A DNA stretch of 64,000 nucleotides from Lysinibacillus sp. B2A1 (GTDB lineage: Bacteria; Bacillota; Bacilli; Bacillales_A; Planococcaceae), in contig CP027224.1 of assembly GCA_002973635.1 (NCBI GenBank), positions 2,986,501 through 3,050,500 of the forward strand, read 5' to 3'. The notes under the pieces were generated by a model. The model was not told where the DNA came from, made no database searches, and saw only the letters and a list, made by a program, of their open reading frames with translations. Shown here piece after piece: positions 27,856-36,725 of this stretch. The stretch's first letter is position 1. Each line of letters opens with the position of its first letter. Made by a program: the position numbers and the translations under genes.

Positions 27856-27899
27856 TTGACAAAACATTTTAGTTAATTTAATATTTAAGTTAACTAAAA
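27856..27899 (+). promoter_or_regulatory. MarR-type promoter and operator
   Basis: TTGACA (27856-27861) and TAATAT (27879-27884) are 17 bases apart. A perfect 10-bp inverted repeat TTTTAGTTAA (27867-27876) / TTAACTAAAA (27890-27899) straddles the -10. It is the likely autoregulatory site of the MarR gene that follows. Confidence 0.75.
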
Positions 27900-27916
27900 T
27901 ATTAAGGCTGATAAAG

Positions 27917-28372
27917 ATGAATAAAAAAATTAAGCAAATTGTTGGTGACATTCATCATTATACTTATGAAATGAATGTAAAATTAGCGAAAGCACAAGAA
28001 GCTCTGTTTACAGATGATTTATCAATGAAGCAAACGATGGTACTTGATTTTGTACAGAAGCATGAAAAGTGTACAATGGGCGAAATCGCTCACTATATGG
28101 AAATTACTCCGAGTGCAATCAGTCAAATTGTGACTCGACTTGAAAAAGAAAACTATCTTAAACGTGACATTAATCCAAATAATCGTCGGGAAGTGGTGGT
28201 AATGTTGGATGAATTCGGACATGCGTATTATCAACGTGATGAACAAATTAACGAGCTTATTATTAAGAAGATTTATAGCAAAATGCCTGTGGAAGATTTA
28301 GAACAACTACGTAACTTAATTCAGCGGTTGTATCAAATTACTGAGGAGGAAATATCAAATGGATTGGAATAA
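27917..28372 (+). CDS. MarR-family transcriptional regulator
   Basis: A 151-residue winged-helix protein with CTMGEIAHYMEITPSAISQI as the recognition region and the wing DINPNNRREVVVML. It overlaps the next gene by 14 bases, so the two are translationally coupled. A strong operator candidate lies in its own promoter. Confidence 0.88.
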   Translation: MNKKIKQIVGDIHHYTYEMNVKLAKAQEALFTDDLSMKQTMVLDFVQKHEKCTMGEIAHYMEITPSAISQIVTRLEKENYLKRDINPNNRREVVVMLDEFGHAYYQRDEQINELIIKKIYSKMPVEDLEQLRNLIQRLYQITEEEISNGLE

Positions 28373-29714
28373 AGTAAAAGTACAACTTGAAAATACGTTT
28401 AATGGTACCGTGTTACTTGCACAAGACGAGAAAATTTTATTACAAGGTGCCTATGGCGAAGCTTCGATTCAAACACATGCACCTATGCATCTCCATCAAC
28501 GTTTTAACTTAGCTTCTGTATCAAAGCCTATGACAGCATTAGGGATCTTACTTTTAATTCAAGAAAAGAAAATAACATTCGATGATGATATTACCAAATG
28601 GTTCGATAATTTGCCTTACACAAATATAACAGTACGCCACTTATTGCAACATACATCAGGTTTGCCTGATTATATGGAATTATTTTCGAATTGGGATGAA
28701 ACAACGGTTGCCACAAATGAAGACGTGCTGCAACTATTAACTCAATATGCGCCGCCTCGACTTTTTGAAGCTGGTGAACGAATGGAATACAGCAATACAG
28801 GTTATGTCTTATTGGCTCTTTTAATCGAGCGTGTAACTAATAAAAGTTATACTGAATATATGGATGAAGCTATTTTTAAACCGTTAAATATGAAAAACAC
28901 AACTGTAACATCAACTACTTTTACCAAGCAATATACGAATGAAATTGCATATGGCTATGTATTTGATGTGTATGCTGGGCAATATGTGGCCCCTTCAGAA
29001 TTTGAAGAAACGAAAGGCACTACTTGTTTGAATTATATTACTGGTGATGGTGGGATCTATTCAACAGTAGAGGATTTATGGAAATTAGGGCGTGCGGTTA
29101 TTCAGGCACGGCTTTGGGATGAAGCTTTACTTGAGCAAGCCTTTACTCCTTCATCTCTTACAGCAGAACAAACTTTTTCTTACGGTATGGGCTGGATTAT
29201 ATATGAGGATGAACAACTTGGGAAATGTGTATGGCACAACGGTGGGTGGCCAGGGTATGCAACTACATTTAAAATTTATCCACAATCTAAGACAATCTTT
29301 GTATTTTTACGCAGTAAAGAGCAAGATTTGGATTATGAAATAGCAATCGGAGAAGCGATTGAAAAAGCATTATCGATACAGGAATTCCATTTGCCCAAAA
29401 AGCCTGAGCAATATAAAGCTGTGCATTTATCAGTCGAAATTTTACAGGGCTATGAAGGTAAATATCAACTTCAAGAACATCCTGAACATACAGTGGAAAT
29501 AGCCTTACAAGAGGATAATCGGTTATACATTTTTCTACCATCTACAATGCCACTTGAGCTACATGCGATAAAAGAAGATGAATTTTTCTTACGTGGTATA
29601 GGCGTTCTAGTCACGATAAAGCAAAACAAACTAACGGTTATCAGTGAAGGTCAATCAACAATCGCTAATAAAATAAACGCCCCAGAACTTAAGGAAAATA
29701 ACATATCTTTGTAG
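28359..29714 (+). CDS. Serine hydrolase of the beta-lactamase/penicillin-binding (class C-like) family
   Basis: A 451-residue protein. Residues about 1-340 are the serine hydrolase: SVSK (S-x-x-K nucleophile motif), YSNTGY (Y-x-N) and HNGGWPG (H/K-x-G). The last 100 residues resemble the beta-barrel domain found in related esterases/peptidases. No signal peptide is present, suggesting a cytosolic role such as an esterase or amidase. GAGGAGG inside the end of the MarR gene provides its ribosome site; it is probably repressed by that regulator. Confidence 0.82.
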   Translation: MDWNKVKVQLENTFNGTVLLAQDEKILLQGAYGEASIQTHAPMHLHQRFNLASVSKPMTALGILLLIQEKKITFDDDITKWFDNLPYTNITVRHLLQHTSGLPDYMELFSNWDETTVATNEDVLQLLTQYAPPRLFEAGERMEYSNTGYVLLALLIERVTNKSYTEYMDEAIFKPLNMKNTTVTSTTFTKQYTNEIAYGYVFDVYAGQYVAPSEFEETKGTTCLNYITGDGGIYSTVEDLWKLGRAVIQARLWDEALLEQAFTPSSLTAEQTFSYGMGWIIYEDEQLGKCVWHNGGWPGYATTFKIYPQSKTIFVFLRSKEQDLDYEIAIGEAIEKALSIQEFHLPKKPEQYKAVHLSVEILQGYEGKYQLQEHPEHTVEIALQEDNRLYIFLPSTMPLELHAIKEDEFFLRGIGVLVTIKQNKLTVISEGQSTIANKINAPELKENNISL

Positions 29715-29736
29715 TTTTACATTTTGACAACTGTCT

Positions 29737-29771
29737 GAAAGAATTCATTTTACACAATGGGTTCTTTTTTA
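29737..29771 (+). terminator. Terminator of the serine-hydrolase operon
   Basis: AAAGAATTCATT and AATGGGTTCTTT arms followed by a T run. Confidence 0.6.
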
Positions 29772-29923
29772 TTCCCTAAAATTAATAATGTATACATCCA
29801 TGTAGAAAGTAAAAAATCGTTTTTCCGAGTTAAAATATTCATAGTTAGTATAACGACTATAAGTATTGAAATGACTTACTTTTTACAATAAACATAAATG
29901 TCTACAAATTTATAAAAATACAC

Positions 29924-29952
29924 TTGTATTTATTTTTATAACGTGATACTAT
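29924..29952 (+). promoter_or_regulatory. argG promoter
   Basis: TTGTAT and TACTAT are 17 bases apart. Downstream, two similar words (GTGTATAAAC at 29955 and ATGTATAAAC at 29976) might be degenerate ARG-box halves for ArgR/AhrC; the match is weak. Confidence 0.4.
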
Positions 29953-30021
29953 TCGTGTATAAACTTTTATATGAATGTATAAACATACATATCTCATAGA
30001 TTAATTGGAGGCGCATTTTTA

Positions 30022-31215
30022 ATGGCAAATAAAAAAGTAGTACTAGCATACTCAGGCGGTCTTGATACTTCTGTAGCAATTCCGTGGTTAAAAGAACAAG
30101 GTTGGGATGTTATTGCAGTTTGTCTTGACGTTGGTGAAGGGAAAGATCTTGAGTTTGTTAAAAATAAAGCTCTTCAAGTAGGGGCAATTGAATCTTATAT
30201 GGTAGATGCAAAGGATGAATTCGCTGAAGGTTATGCACTGATTTCATTACAAGCACATACTTGGTATGAACAAAAATATCCATTAGTATCAGCGCTTTCT
30301 CGTCCATTAATTTCGAAAAAATTAGTAGAAATTGCCAACCAAGTGGGCGCGGACGCAGTAGCTCATGGTTGTACAGGAAAAGGGAATGACCAAGTTCGTT
30401 TTGAGGTTTCTATTAAAGCATTAAATCCAGATTTAGAGGTATTAGCACCTGTACGTGAGTGGGGCTGGAGCCGAGATGAGGAAATCGAATATGCTATGAA
30501 ACATAATGTACCAATTCCTGCAACATTAGATTCACCATTCTCTATTGACCAAAACTTATGGGGTCGTGCCAACGAAGCGGGAATCATGGAAGATCCATGG
30601 GTTTCACCACCAGAAGAAGCTTATGGTTTAACTGTTTCTGTTGAAAATGCACCAGATGAAGCAGAGTATGTAGAAATCGAATTTGTGGCTGGTAAACCAG
30701 TTGCATTAAACGGAAAAGAAATGAAGCTTGCTGATTTAATTCAAGAACTAAACGCAGTAGCTGGTGCCCATGGTGTTGGTCGTATTGACCATGTGGAAAA
30801 CCGTTTAGTGGGTATTAAATCTCGTGAAGTATATGAAATTCCTGGAGCGAAAGTGCTGTTAACGGCTCATAAAGAGCTTGAAGATTTAACACTTGTAAAA
30901 GAATTAGCGCACTTCAAGCCTGTTATTGAGAAAAAGCTTTCTGAATTGATTTATGATGGTTTATGGTTCTCGCCATTACGTGATGCACTTGAAGCATTCC
31001 TTGCACAATCACAGCAATATGTAAATGGTACAGTTCGTGTGAAACTATTCAAAGGTCATGCGATTGTAGAAGGACGTAAATCACCAAATTCATTATACAG
31101 TGAAAAGCTAGCAACATACTCAAAAGAAGATCAATTCAACCACGCTTCAGCAGTAGGCTTTATCGAGTTATGGGGTCTACCAACAGTAGTGAACTCTTCT
31201 GTCAATAAAAAATAA
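30022..31215 (+). CDS. argG: Argininosuccinate synthase
   Basis: A 397-residue enzyme joining citrulline and aspartate with ATP. It has the PP-loop [26 protein letters not shown] and the conserved [12 protein letters not shown]. Length is standard. TTGGAGG precedes the ATG. It forms the last arginine steps with argH 116 bases downstream; the gap contains a possible hairpin (AAGGTG...CACCTT). Confidence 0.97.
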   Translation: MANKKVVLAYSGGLDTSVAIPWLKEQGWDVIAVCLDVGEGKDLEFVKNKALQVGAIESYMVDAKDEFAEGYALISLQAHTWYEQKYPLVSALSRPLISKKLVEIANQVGADAVAHGCTGKGNDQVRFEVSIKALNPDLEVLAPVREWGWSRDEEIEYAMKHNVPIPATLDSPFSIDQNLWGRANEAGIMEDPWVSPPEEAYGLTVSVENAPDEAEYVEIEFVAGKPVALNGKEMKLADLIQELNAVAGAHGVGRIDHVENRLVGIKSREVYEIPGAKVLLTAHKELEDLTLVKELAHFKPVIEKKLSELIYDGLWFSPLRDALEAFLAQSQQYVNGTVRVKLFKGHAIVEGRKSPNSLYSEKLATYSKEDQFNHASAVGFIELWGLPTVVNSSVNKK

Positions 31216-31331
31216 TTTTGACAAGTAAGGTGTAGTGTGGCAATGCGCTGTGCTGCACCTTTTAACCTTCTATCAGCAATATATCCAAATAGAAGCATAA
31301 TTGATAAAGATAAACGAAAGGGTGAGCTGTT

Positions 31332-32705
31332 ATGACAAAACTTTGGGGCGGACGTTTCCAAAAATCAGCCGAAGCATGGGTGGATGAATTCGGCGCATCG
31401 ATTGGCTTTGACCAACAGCTTGTTCTAGAAGACCTAGAAGGTAGCGTTGCACATGTTACGATGCTTGGTGCAACAGGTATTTTACCAGCAGCTGACGTTG
31501 AGTCTATTCTTGGCGGTCTTGCACAGCTAAAGGAAAAGGCAATTGCAGATGAGCTTGAATTTACGGTTGCTAATGAAGATATCCATTTAAATCTTGAAAA
31601 AATGCTGATTGACTTAATTGGTCCTGTAGGCGGGAAGCTTCACACAGGTCGTAGCCGAAATGATCAAGTAGCTACTGATATGCATATTTTCTTAAAGAAA
31701 CGTGTAAATGAAGCCATTGGATTAATTGAAACTTTCCAAAAAACATTACTTGAAAAAGCTGAGGAGCATGTAGAAACAATTGCTCCAGGCTATACACATC
31801 TACAGCGTGCGCAGCCAATTTCGTTTGCACATCATTTAATGGCATATTTCTGGATGCTAGAGCGTGACAAACAACGTTTTACAGAATCCATTAAGCGCAT
31901 TGATATCCTACCTTTAGGGGCAGGTGCCATGGCTGGGACAACTTTCCCAATTGATCGATTAAAATCCGCAGAGCTTTTAGGCTTTAGTGAGGTTTATGCA
32001 AACTCCATGGATGCGGTAAGTGATCGTGATTTTATCGTTGAATTTTTAAGCAATTCATCATTATTAATGGCGCATTTATCACGCTTTGCAGAGGAAATTA
32101 TTTTATGGTCAACAGATGAATTTAAATTTATCGAGTTGGATGATGCCTTCTCAACAGGCTCTTCCATTATGCCACAGAAGAAAAATCCTGATATGGCTGA
32201 GTTAATTCGTGGAAAAACAGGACGTGTTTATGGAAACCTAATGGGCCTACTAACGGTTCTAAAGGGCACACCATTAACATACAACAAAGATATGCAGGAG
32301 GATAAAGAAGGTATGTTTGATACAGTTCATACCATTCTTGGATCTCTAAAAATCTTTGAAGGTATGATTCGCACGATGACTGTTAAGACAGAGCGCTTGC
32401 ATCAGGCAGTACACGCTGACTTCTCCAATGCGACGGAGCTAGCAGATTACCTTGCAACAAAGGGTATGCCTTTCCGTGAGGCGCATGAAGTGACAGGAAA
32501 GCTTGTGTTCACTTGTATTCAAAAGGGTATCTATTTATTAGATTTACCACTTGAAGACATGAAACAAGAAAGTGAACTAATTGAAGCAGATATTTATGAT
32601 GTGCTAGCACCAGAAGCGGCAGTTCGGCGTCGTCATTCGTTAGGTGGTACTGGCTTTGATCAGGTGAAAATCCAAATTGACAAAGCAAAGGCTTGCCTTG
32701 CTTAA
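31332..32705 (+). CDS. argH: Argininosuccinate lyase
   Basis: A 457-residue lyase that releases arginine and fumarate. It shows [12 protein letters not shown], the catalytic TYTHLQ-type segment ([10 protein letters not shown]) and the fumarase-superfamily signature [22 protein letters not shown] precedes the ATG. Length is standard for the family. Confidence 0.97.
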   Translation: MTKLWGGRFQKSAEAWVDEFGASIGFDQQLVLEDLEGSVAHVTMLGATGILPAADVESILGGLAQLKEKAIADELEFTVANEDIHLNLEKMLIDLIGPVGGKLHTGRSRNDQVATDMHIFLKKRVNEAIGLIETFQKTLLEKAEEHVETIAPGYTHLQRAQPISFAHHLMAYFWMLERDKQRFTESIKRIDILPLGAGAMAGTTFPIDRLKSAELLGFSEVYANSMDAVSDRDFIVEFLSNSSLLMAHLSRFAEEIILWSTDEFKFIELDDAFSTGSSIMPQKKNPDMAELIRGKTGRVYGNLMGLLTVLKGTPLTYNKDMQEDKEGMFDTVHTILGSLKIFEGMIRTMTVKTERLHQAVHADFSNATELADYLATKGMPFREAHEVTGKLVFTCIQKGIYLLDLPLEDMKQESELIEADIYDVLAPEAAVRRRHSLGGTGFDQVKIQIDKAKACLA

Positions 32706-32920
32706 CTTCGGACACAATTATGCCGAGGCATAATTGATATTAAATTTTGCGTGCATGTCCCTGTGACTTTTGCATAGATATTCATTAAAGCTGTCCAGTG
32801 AGGCACTATGAAAAAACAATTTCCTTTTTCAACGGAGCCAGAGGGTGAAATGAAAAAGAGACCCTTACATATGTGAAGGACAATCCCCAATTCTGGAGAC
32901 GCGGAATTGGGGTTTTTGTA
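32706..32920 (+). promoter_or_regulatory. Structured leader with PyrR-loop-like motif and terminator
   Basis: Three structures follow argH: a palindrome CAATTATGCC / GGCATAATTG (32710-32731), a TCCAGTGAGGC motif at 32794-32804 that matches the PyrR-binding consensus core (UCCNGNGAGGY), and a terminator with arms CCCCAATTC / GAATTGGGG plus T run (32885-32917). This order suggests an attenuator before the CMD gene. No pyr gene is adjacent. Confidence 0.4.
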
Positions 32921-32958
32921 TAAGGAAATACAATGATTATCTTTTGGGGGGATTGAAA

Positions 32959-33336
32959 ATGAACGATCGTTTTAAAAAGGGGTTAGAAACAATTAAGCAA
33001 TATGTTACAGAGCAAGAAGCAGACCGAATGATTGAATCAGATGCACTGGCTGACGTAGCACCAGATTTACGTAAAATGATTATTGAATTTGCCTATGGTG
33101 ATGTCTATTCGCGTTCAGGACTAGATGCTAAAAGTCGTGCTCTTGTTGTTATTACCGCAGTGGTAACACAAGGCGCTGCACCACAAACAAAAACACATAT
33201 AAAACGTGGCTTACATGCTGGCTTAACACAGACAGAAATTGTGGAAGCCTTATTACAGCTAGTGCCTTATATTGGCTTCCCACGTGTTCAAAATGCATTG
33301 ACTATTGCACAGCAGGTTTTTAATGAAGAGGCTTAA
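32959..33336 (+). CDS. Carboxymuconolactone decarboxylase-family protein
   Basis: A 125-residue AhpD/CMD-fold protein with RSGLDAKSRALVVITAVVTQ and the helix LTQTEIVEALLQLVPYIGFP. The usual C-x-x-C of AhpD is absent, so it is not a peroxidase-type member; it resembles YurZ-type or gamma-CMD proteins. The ATG at 32959 follows GGGGGG. Function is unknown; the attenuator-like leader suggests conditional expression. Confidence 0.85.
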   Translation: MNDRFKKGLETIKQYVTEQEADRMIESDALADVAPDLRKMIIEFAYGDVYSRSGLDAKSRALVVITAVVTQGAAPQTKTHIKRGLHAGLTQTEIVEALLQLVPYIGFPRVQNALTIAQQVFNEEA

Positions 33337-33447
33337 AGCAACTTTTATCTACATAAATAATGTAGATTTCATGAATAAATAGTTGGTATATGGCTCATAT
33401 TAAGAACGGAAACACTTATTAATCTAATCTGATTAGGAGGATGTAGA

Positions 33448-33519
33448 ATGAGTAGTCAAACACCCAAAGACCAGGAATCTCAGGAAAGTCCGCCACAACT
33501 GTATCAGGTGAGCTTCTAA
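33448..33519 (+). CDS. Possible small peptide gene (23 aa)
   Basis: TAGGAGG lies at good distance before an ATG that encodes a hydrophilic peptide starting MSSQTPKDQESQESPPQLYQ and ending QVSF. It is followed by a hairpin with the core CCAGAATTATTCTGG (33609-33640). The same layout, small hydrophilic ORF plus CCAGAAT...ATTCTGG hairpin, occurs at 56493-56698. No family is recognised. Confidence 0.35.
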   Translation: MSSQTPKDQESQESPPQLYQVSF

Positions 33520-33608
33520 AACTTAAGTAAAAGGTGAGGCAGAAAATTCTGTTTTGCTGTAGCTTAAGATGAAGCAAAAAACAATACAGATAAAAATCAA
33601 ATAGAAGC

Positions 33609-33645
33609 CATAAGTGTCCAAGGATCCAGAATTATTCTGGGTCCT
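33609..33645 (+). terminator. Terminator
   Basis: GGATCCAGAA and TTCTGGGTCC arms followed by six T residues. Confidence 0.75.
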
Positions 33646-33768
33646 TTTTTAGATTCTAAGGAAACCAGCTCAAAAAGGGTTAGAAAGAAACTGCGCTGAA
33701 AAAATAATGTTAAAATGATATAGAAAAGACAAATACCTTCATTTGACATTTCGAGAAATCTGTATTAC

Positions 33769-33810
33769 TCTGTACACGACAGAAATCTGTTATGTTATAA
33801 GTGGTACAGA
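33769..33810 (+). promoter_or_regulatory. Candidate GntR operator
   Basis: TCTGTAC (33769-33775) and GTACAGA (33804-33810) are perfect inverted repeats. Between them lies ACAGA-AA-TCTGT (33779-33790). The cluster sits directly before the GntR gene and probably serves autoregulation. Confidence 0.5.
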
Positions 33811-33823
33811 TTGGAGGTGTGAT

Positions 33824-34201
33824 ATGCAAATACGTTTAGATCCAAGTGATGAATTACAGCTCTACAAACAATTAGCCAATCAATTAATTGAATTAATTGC
33901 TAAAGGAGAGCTCAAAAACGGTGATACATTACCATCAGTGCGTACTATGGCTACAGATTTAGGTATCAATGTCAGTACAGTGAGTAAGAGTTATCATGAA
34001 CTTGTAGAAAAAGGCTTAATCGAATTAAAGCCGAAAGCGAAAGCTGTCATTATAGGTGGTCAAAAGAGGGAGCTTGAAGAAATAGAGGTTGAAAAAGTAG
34101 AAAATGCCTTAAAGCCTATAATGGCAGAAGCTTTTGCACGTGGTCTAGAAAAAGAGCAAATGACAAGTTTGTTCCAGCGAATTTTAAAACAATGGAAGTA
34201 G
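33824..34201 (+). CDS. GntR-family regulator (YtrA/YhcF type)
   Basis: A 125-residue protein consisting of the GntR winged helix (LYKQLANQLIELIAKGEL, LPSVRTMATDLGINVSTVSK, ELVEKGLIELKPK) and a short helical tail, as in the YtrA subfamily that controls membrane-protein and ABC-transporter operons. The ATG at 33824 follows TGGAGGTG; longer readings overlap the operator. It is followed after seven bases by the membrane gene. Confidence 0.9.
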   Translation: MQIRLDPSDELQLYKQLANQLIELIAKGELKNGDTLPSVRTMATDLGINVSTVSKSYHELVEKGLIELKPKAKAVIIGGQKRELEEIEVEKVENALKPIMAEAFARGLEKEQMTSLFQRILKQWK

Positions 34202-34208
34202 GGGAAAT

Positions 34209-35291
34209 ATGCTTATAACAGTAGGCATTTTTATCATTGTCGGGGTTTTGGAAGCGATGACACCACATTTGGCAAGAAAAACAAACGTTTTTGGCGTCTC
34301 TATACCAGAACCCTACATCAAACATTCGCAATTAATTCAGTGGAAAAAACGTTATAGCCAATGGATAGGCGGCACTGCTGGCTTATGTTTACTAGTACAA
34401 ATTGGGTTGCATCTTTTGACTGCAATGCAGGGGGAGAAGGTGACATTATTATCCTTTATTCTGCTTTATATTATGCTTCTTCTATCATCTAGTCTTTACA
34501 TGTTTTATCATGTCAAAACAAAAAAATTAAAAGGGCAAGAGCAGTGGGAGACACAGGCAAAAACGGTGTATGTTACAGATTTGTCAGTGCGCCAAAAGGA
34601 TGAAACGCTGTCACCGATTTTTTTTAGCATACCCATAATTATGACAATCGCGTTGATGACTTTCACGTACATGAATTATGATTCGATTCCAGATGTTTTT
34701 GCAACACATTGGAATTCGGCAGGCAAGGCTGACGGCTGGACAGAAAAATCTCGTTTCTCTGTCATCAGTATGCCGCTTATATTATTGGCTATACAAATTA
34801 GCTTTTTCATCATGGGGCGAGGCATGAAGGAAGCCAAATTACAGCTGAGTGCACAGGCCAAAGAGGCGTCGATTCATCGAGAGCTGGCACAACGCAAATA
34901 TGGTAGCTGGTATTTAGTGGCGATTAATTTTAGTATGACTATTCTTTTAGTAGTCTTACACTACACCACTGTTATTTTAAAGAACCAAACAGCACCATAC
35001 TTTTTCCCTCTTTTTATTGTCTTTAATGTGGTCACATTAGGAGGCTTATTAGTATTAATTTGGAAGCTTAGTAAAAGCAATGAACGATTTGATGATTTAC
35101 ATACAAATGAAACAGCTGCAACAGATGATCGATATTGGAGATGGGGTATTTTTTATTACAACAAGAATGATCCCTCAATAGTAGTACAGAAGAAATTTGG
35201 GATTGGTTGGACTGTGAATTTTGCAAATAAGTGGTGCTATATCATTATCTGTCTTACATTAGGACCCATTTTATTGCTTATCTTTATATAG
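34209..35291 (+). CDS. DUF1648-domain membrane protein
   Basis: A 360-residue membrane protein with about seven segments. A DUF1648-like motif, PDVFATHWNSAGKADGW, lies near residue 160. The C-terminal DDRYWRWGIFYYNKNDPS is typical of the Bacillus proteins that pair with YtrA-type GntR regulators. Its role is unknown, possibly cell-envelope stress or bacteriocin defence by association with the GntR gene. Confidence 0.8.
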   Translation: MLITVGIFIIVGVLEAMTPHLARKTNVFGVSIPEPYIKHSQLIQWKKRYSQWIGGTAGLCLLVQIGLHLLTAMQGEKVTLLSFILLYIMLLLSSSLYMFYHVKTKKLKGQEQWETQAKTVYVTDLSVRQKDETLSPIFFSIPIIMTIALMTFTYMNYDSIPDVFATHWNSAGKADGWTEKSRFSVISMPLILLAIQISFFIMGRGMKEAKLQLSAQAKEASIHRELAQRKYGSWYLVAINFSMTILLVVLHYTTVILKNQTAPYFFPLFIVFNVVTLGGLLVLIWKLSKSNERFDDLHTNETAATDDRYWRWGIFYYNKNDPSIVVQKKFGIGWTVNFANKWCYIIICLTLGPILLLIFI

Positions 35292-35304
35292 AAAGGGAGA
35301 TTAT

Positions 35305-36588
35305 ATGAAAAAGTTATTTGTGCTTTGCTGTGCTTTTTTACTGTTAGTAGCCTGTGGGCAAAAAGAGGCGGTTGCGGAAAGTAAATTGACAAAGGAGAAA
35401 CGTTCAATGAGTGAACAATTTATCGGAAAATGGGAAGGGAATATCGAGATACCAAATGGCGCTCTACCTATTATTGTTGAGCTAAAACAGGATAGTGGGA
35501 CATTATCAGTACCTGCACAAGGCTTATCGAATTTACCATTTAAAAAAGTTACGTATTCAGGTAATAAAGTGAGTGTTTCCATTAACTTAAATGGCTCTAT
35601 GATTGCTATTAATGGAACTTTCAAAGATGATCAAATAGAAGCAACGTTTCAACAAAATGGCGGTACATTCCCACTTATCTTAAAATCTTATAAAGAACAG
35701 CCAATTACGTATGAGACAATGAAGATACCGGTTCAAAATGGTGAATTAACTGTAGCACTTCAAAAGGCTAGCAAGATACCATCTCCCGTAGCACTCATCA
35801 TTGCTGGCTCTGGACCAACTGATAAAGATGGCAATTCCACTTTAGCTGGCAAAAATAATAGCTTAAAAATGATTGCGGAAGGTTTGGCAGATGAAGGAAT
35901 CGCAACTGTTCGCTATGATAAACGAGGATTAGGGGATAATCAAGCTCTTTTAACAAAGGAAGAGGATGGAACATTTGATCAATATGTAGATGATGCTGTT
36001 CAAGTGATAAATACGCTACTAGCTGATAAATCCTATTCAAGTGTGCATATTATTGGACATAGTGAAGGAGCACTTATTGGTTTACTCGCAGCACAAAAAA
36101 CAAATGTAGCGTCCTTTGTTTCAATTGCAGGTGTTGGAAGACCATTAGATGAGGTGTTATTAGAGCAATTAAATGGTCAATTGACACCAAAACTGTATAA
36201 AGAATCAAAGACTATTCTGACATCTCTCAAACAAGGTAAGCAAGTGAAAAACATTTCTCCTAAATTACAAGCAATTTTCCGTCCTGCTGTACAGCCTTAT
36301 TTGATTTCCATGTTAAAATATAATCCAGCAGATGAGCTTTCCAAAGTAGAAAGTCGTGTATTACTTGTACAAGGTACCAATGATTTACAGGTAAAGGAAG
36401 CAGATGCAGAAGCCTTAAAGAAAGGGAAACAAGAGGCCAAACTGCATTATATGAAAGACATGAACCATGTGTTGAAAAATGCCCCAACAGATCGCGCTGG
36501 GAATTTAGCAACCTATGCTGATCCTACATTACCGCTACATGAAGAATTGCTACCAGCACTTCAGCAATTTATGATAAATGAGAAATAG
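35305..36588 (+). CDS. Alpha/beta-hydrolase lipoprotein
   Basis: A 427-residue lipoprotein: signal peptide with lipobox LVAC (Cys17), a beta-barrel-like N-terminal domain (residues about 35-135), then an alpha/beta-hydrolase with GSGPTDKDGN (oxyanion region), nucleophile GHSEG, and DMNHVLKN with the catalytic His. It resembles B. subtilis-type esterases anchored outside the membrane. It is 13 bases behind the membrane gene, forming a GntR-membrane-hydrolase operon. Confidence 0.82.
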   Translation: MKKLFVLCCAFLLLVACGQKEAVAESKLTKEKRSMSEQFIGKWEGNIEIPNGALPIIVELKQDSGTLSVPAQGLSNLPFKKVTYSGNKVSVSINLNGSMIAINGTFKDDQIEATFQQNGGTFPLILKSYKEQPITYETMKIPVQNGELTVALQKASKIPSPVALIIAGSGPTDKDGNSTLAGKNNSLKMIAEGLADEGIATVRYDKRGLGDNQALLTKEEDGTFDQYVDDAVQVINTLLADKSYSSVHIIGHSEGALIGLLAAQKTNVASFVSIAGVGRPLDEVLLEQLNGQLTPKLYKESKTILTSLKQGKQVKNISPKLQAIFRPAVQPYLISMLKYNPADELSKVESRVLLVQGTNDLQVKEADAEALKKGKQEAKLHYMKDMNHVLKNAPTDRAGNLATYADPTLPLHEELLPALQQFMINEK

Positions 36589-36598
36589 GAAATTTTAG

Positions 36599-36642
36599 CT
36601 AGATGAAGTTGTACGATAACTTCATCTAGTTTTATTTTTTCT
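36599..36642 (+). terminator. Terminator
   Basis: CTAGATGAAGTT and AACTTCATCTAG form a perfect stem followed by TTTTATTTTTT. Confidence 0.85.
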
Positions 36643-36643
36643 A

Positions 36644-36658
36644 TGAGAATCGTTATCA
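36644..36658 (+). promoter_or_regulatory. Fur box
   Basis: TGAGAATCGTTATCA matches the 7-1-7 Fur consensus TGATAATNATTATCA at all but two positions, just upstream of the siderophore-type gene. Confidence 0.7.
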
Positions 36659-36725
36659 ATTAGTTGAATTTCTGTTAAACTAGATAATTGACAATGGTTC
36701 AAGATAGAAGGAGTGCGTTAGCTCG

